Below are positions 62,521 to 64,000 of a stretch of 64,000 nt of DNA, piece by piece. Below the pieces are notes generated by a model, which saw only the letters and a program-made list of their open reading frames with translations, did not search any database and was not told the DNA's origin. The position numbers and the translations under genes were made by a program. Numbering within the stretch: position 1 is the stretch's first letter; every line of letters begins with the position of its first letter. Source of the stretch: Streptomyces pyxinicus (GTDB lineage: Bacteria; Actinomycetota; Actinomycetes; Streptomycetales; Streptomycetaceae); the NCBI RefSeq assembly GCF_024753135.1, contig NZ_JANUGP010000009.1:186001-250000 (forward strand), written 5' to 3'.

Positions 62521-63006
62521 ATGACCGCCTCGCCGACCGCCGCCTCCGCCGCCGACTGGCTCCGCCTGGACCGGCAGATCTGCTTCTCCCTGCACGCCGC
62601 CTCCCGCGCCTTCAACGGCGTCTACCGCGTCGTCCTGAAGGACCTCGGGCTCACCTACCCGCAGTACCTGGTGATGCTCGTGCTGTGGGAACAGGGCGAC
62701 CTGCCCGTCAAGGCGCTCGGCGAGCAGCTGCGCCTCGACTCGGGCACGCTCTCCCCGCTGGTCAAGCGGCTGGAGGCGGCCGGTCTGGTCCGGCGCGAGC
62801 GCAGCGCGCGCGACGAGCGCTCGGTGCAGGTGCGGCTGACCGAGCAGGGCGCGGCGCTGCGCGAGCGGGCGCTGGAGGTGCCCCGGCGGATCGGCGCGGC
62901 GACGGGCTTCGACCTGGCGGAGATCGGCGAGCTGCGCGAGCGTCTCGACCGGCTCACCAGCGCGCTGGACGCGGCAGCAGAGGAGGCGGCGCGGGAGACT
63001 CGCTAG
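62521..63006 (+). CDS. ohrR: MarR-family organic peroxide sensor OhrR
   Basis: A 161-residue MarR regulator. The reactive cysteine lies in LDRQICFSLHAASRAF (about residue 21), the conserved OhrR position; the winged helix has LRLDSGTLSPLVKRLEAAGLVRRERSARDERSVQV. ATG 62521. It represses ohr and itself through the palindrome upstream. Its 3' end overlaps the convergent glycosyltransferase-like gene by about 50 bases. Confidence 0.94.
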   Translation: MTASPTAASAADWLRLDRQICFSLHAASRAFNGVYRVVLKDLGLTYPQYLVMLVLWEQGDLPVKALGEQLRLDSGTLSPLVKRLEAAGLVRRERSARDERSVQVRLTEQGAALRERALEVPRRIGAATGFDLAEIGELRERLDRLTSALDAAAEEAARETR

Positions 63007-63772
63007 TCCGGCGCACGTACAGCCGTACGACGACGCCGTCCCGCACGGTCTCCTGCCCGGCGCGGAACTCCCCCGCCAGCACGTCGAGCTTGGTCCGCTC
63101 GTGCGGGTTCCGGGCGACCCACCGTCCGTCGAGCAGCCCCCGGTCCCCGACCACCCACACCCGCCGCAGCCCGGCCAGCCGGCGCCGCAGTTCGCCGGTG
63201 CCGACCTCGCGCCCGTACAGCGTCCCGGACGCGGCGGCGCCCTCCCCGAGCGCGATGTCCCGCATCCCGCGGAAGGCGCCGGGGTAGGTGAGCGCCACGT
63301 TCCGCAGCGCCCCGGGCACGAACACCACCGGGTCCCCGGGCGCCGTCTCCCGCCCGGCCGCCCGGGAGACGGCGGCGAGGTCATCGGGCCGCCGGCCGGG
63401 GTCGCGGTCGGCCTGGAGGAGGGGCCACTGGAGGAGCGGGACGAGGGCCACGGCGAGGACGCCGAGGAGGACGCCGGCGCGGCGGCGCGCGGTACCGGCC
63501 GACGGGGCGGCTCCGGGGCGCGCGGTACGGGCCGGGCGCCATCGTCGCCGAGTACCGCCCGGCGTGGACCGGGGCCGGCCTCTCCGCGGGGCCGGCCCGC
63601 CATTGAGGTACCGGACGGAGTCGAGGCGCCGGACGGAGTCAGGGCGGTGGACCGAGTCGAGACAGTCGACGGAGTCGAGGCGGTGGACAGAGTCGAGGCA
63701 GTCGACGGAGTCGACATGACGGGCCGGGGCGGTCGGCGTTGAGGAGGCGCTGCCGGCGCGCTCCGTCGGCAC
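62954..63772 (-). CDS. C-terminal part of a GT39/PMT-like membrane glycosyltransferase, repeat-rich N-terminus
   Basis: A 272-residue frame (GTG 63772) whose second half matches the extracytoplasmic end of actinobacterial GT39-like proteins: PGDPVVFVPGALRNVALTYPGAF, ASGTLYGREVGTGELRRRLAGLRRVWVVGDRG and VVVRLYVRR. Only one helix is present (GVLLGVLAVALVPLLQWPLL, about 99-118); the usual ten or so upstream helices are not encoded here. Residues 21-56 are six 6-residue DSVxxL units from an 18-bp minisatellite. The frame stays open upstream through the 30-bp repeats, so the gene may be longer or a broken relic. Confidence 0.55.
   Translation of the reverse strand: MPTERAGSASSTPTAPARHVDSVDCLDSVHRLDSVDCLDSVHRPDSVRRLDSVRYLNGGPAPRRGRPRSTPGGTRRRWRPARTARPGAAPSAGTARRRAGVLLGVLAVALVPLLQWPLLQADRDPGRRPDDLAAVSRAAGRETAPGDPVVFVPGALRNVALTYPGAFRGMRDIALGEGAAASGTLYGREVGTGELRRRLAGLRRVWVVGDRGLLDGRWVARNPHERTKLDVLAGEFRAGQETVRDGVVVRLYVRRTSESPAPPPLLPRPARW
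63605..63712. repeat. 18-bp minisatellite, six units
   Basis: Six imperfect 18-bp units (GAGTCGAGGCGGTGGACA-like). On the minus strand they code DSVDCL, DSVHRL, DSVDCL, DSVHRP, DSVRRL and DSVRYL. The unit is a multiple of three, so the frame survives copy-number change. Confidence 0.85.
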
Positions 63773-63840
63773 CTGCCGGGCGGTGGACAGCCACCTCCTC
63801 CACCGGCCTCCCTGACGGCTGCCGGATCGACGGCACCCGT

Positions 63841-64000
63841 CCGGCAGGTCGTCGCCACACGAACACCCGCCCGGCAGGCCGCCGCCACGCGGGCAGGCGT
63901 CCGGCAGGCCGCCGCCACACGGACACCCGCCCGGCAGGCCGCCGCCACACGGACACCCGCCCGGCAGGCCGCCGCCACACGGACACCCGCCCGGCAGGCC
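63841..64000. repeat. 30-bp tandem repeat array running off the window
   Basis: At least 5.3 units with a 30-base period starting CCGGCAGG at 63841, 63871, 63901, 63931, 63961 and 63991. The last three units are identical; the first two have substitutions, suggesting expansion from the right. No spacers, so not CRISPR. All frames are open. Confidence 0.9.

Noticed and set aside
63841-64000. Possible CRISPR array
   Set aside because: The 30-bp units are head-to-tail without spacers; it is a minisatellite.

Overview
The window is a high-GC stretch of an actinomycete chromosome, almost certainly Streptomyces. It carries murA, an HU gene, a malic enzyme, a HelD-type helicase, a SigU-like ECF sigma/anti-sigma pair, ssrA (tmRNA), smpB, ftsX, ftsE, prfB, two adjacent Ser/Thr kinases of PkaA/PkaB type, tandem TagF-like enzymes and ohr/ohrR. 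From memory this order matches the S. coelicolor core around SCO2940-SCO2986; I could not align the sequences. Nearly every operon shows ATGA/GTGA start-stop overlaps.

Layout. 1-3.2 kb: end of an ABC exporter operon, a small secreted four-cysteine protein and a duplicated SUKH-type immunity protein. 3.3-8.5 kb: a three-subunit molybdenum hydroxylase operon (FAD, 2Fe-2S and Mo subunits) with a coupled 50-residue membrane protein. 8.7-13.4 kb: sugar ABC importer plus an intracellular GH20 hexosaminidase. 13.6-22.5 kb: housekeeping genes (DUF3039, YqgE, murA, hup, malic enzyme, helD, anti-sigma, sigma).

22.8-35 kb is a mosaic accessory island. It holds a CGNR zinc-finger regulator, a TPR protein without its HTH domain, three DUF6879 genes, one Scr1-type HTH regulator, DUF397-like and zinc-ribbon small proteins, an IS5-type insertion sequence with a likely -1 frameshift, a fused pair of decayed genes (acyltransferase and uroporphyrinogen-III synthase/regulator), a serine resolvase, a MerR/membrane-protein pair and a Tn3 transposase fragment. 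A LysR/MFS divergent pair closes it.

37-47 kb returns to core genes: ssrA, smpB, an S41 protease, ftsX, ftsE, a sortase-type LAETG surface protein, prfB and two kinases. 47.7-55 kb: an FHA protein with an EssC/FtsK-like domain whose P-loop lysine is arginine, then a second sugar ABC transporter with a large insert in one permease and a 95-bp tandem duplication at the permease junction. 55-62 kb: three tandem glycosyltransferase/TagF-like polymerases in which different copies have lost different active-site residues. 62-64 kb: ohr/ohrR around a perfect 22-bp operator, the C-terminal part of a membrane glycosyltransferase-like gene, and two minisatellite arrays, one running off the window.

Signals I consider most worth following: the three-copy TagF array, the molybdenum hydroxylase with a missing catalytic glutamate and a very long repeat tail on its 2Fe-2S subunit, the DUF6879/HTH array broken by an IS, and the kinase-FHA-degenerate-ATPase neighbourhood.
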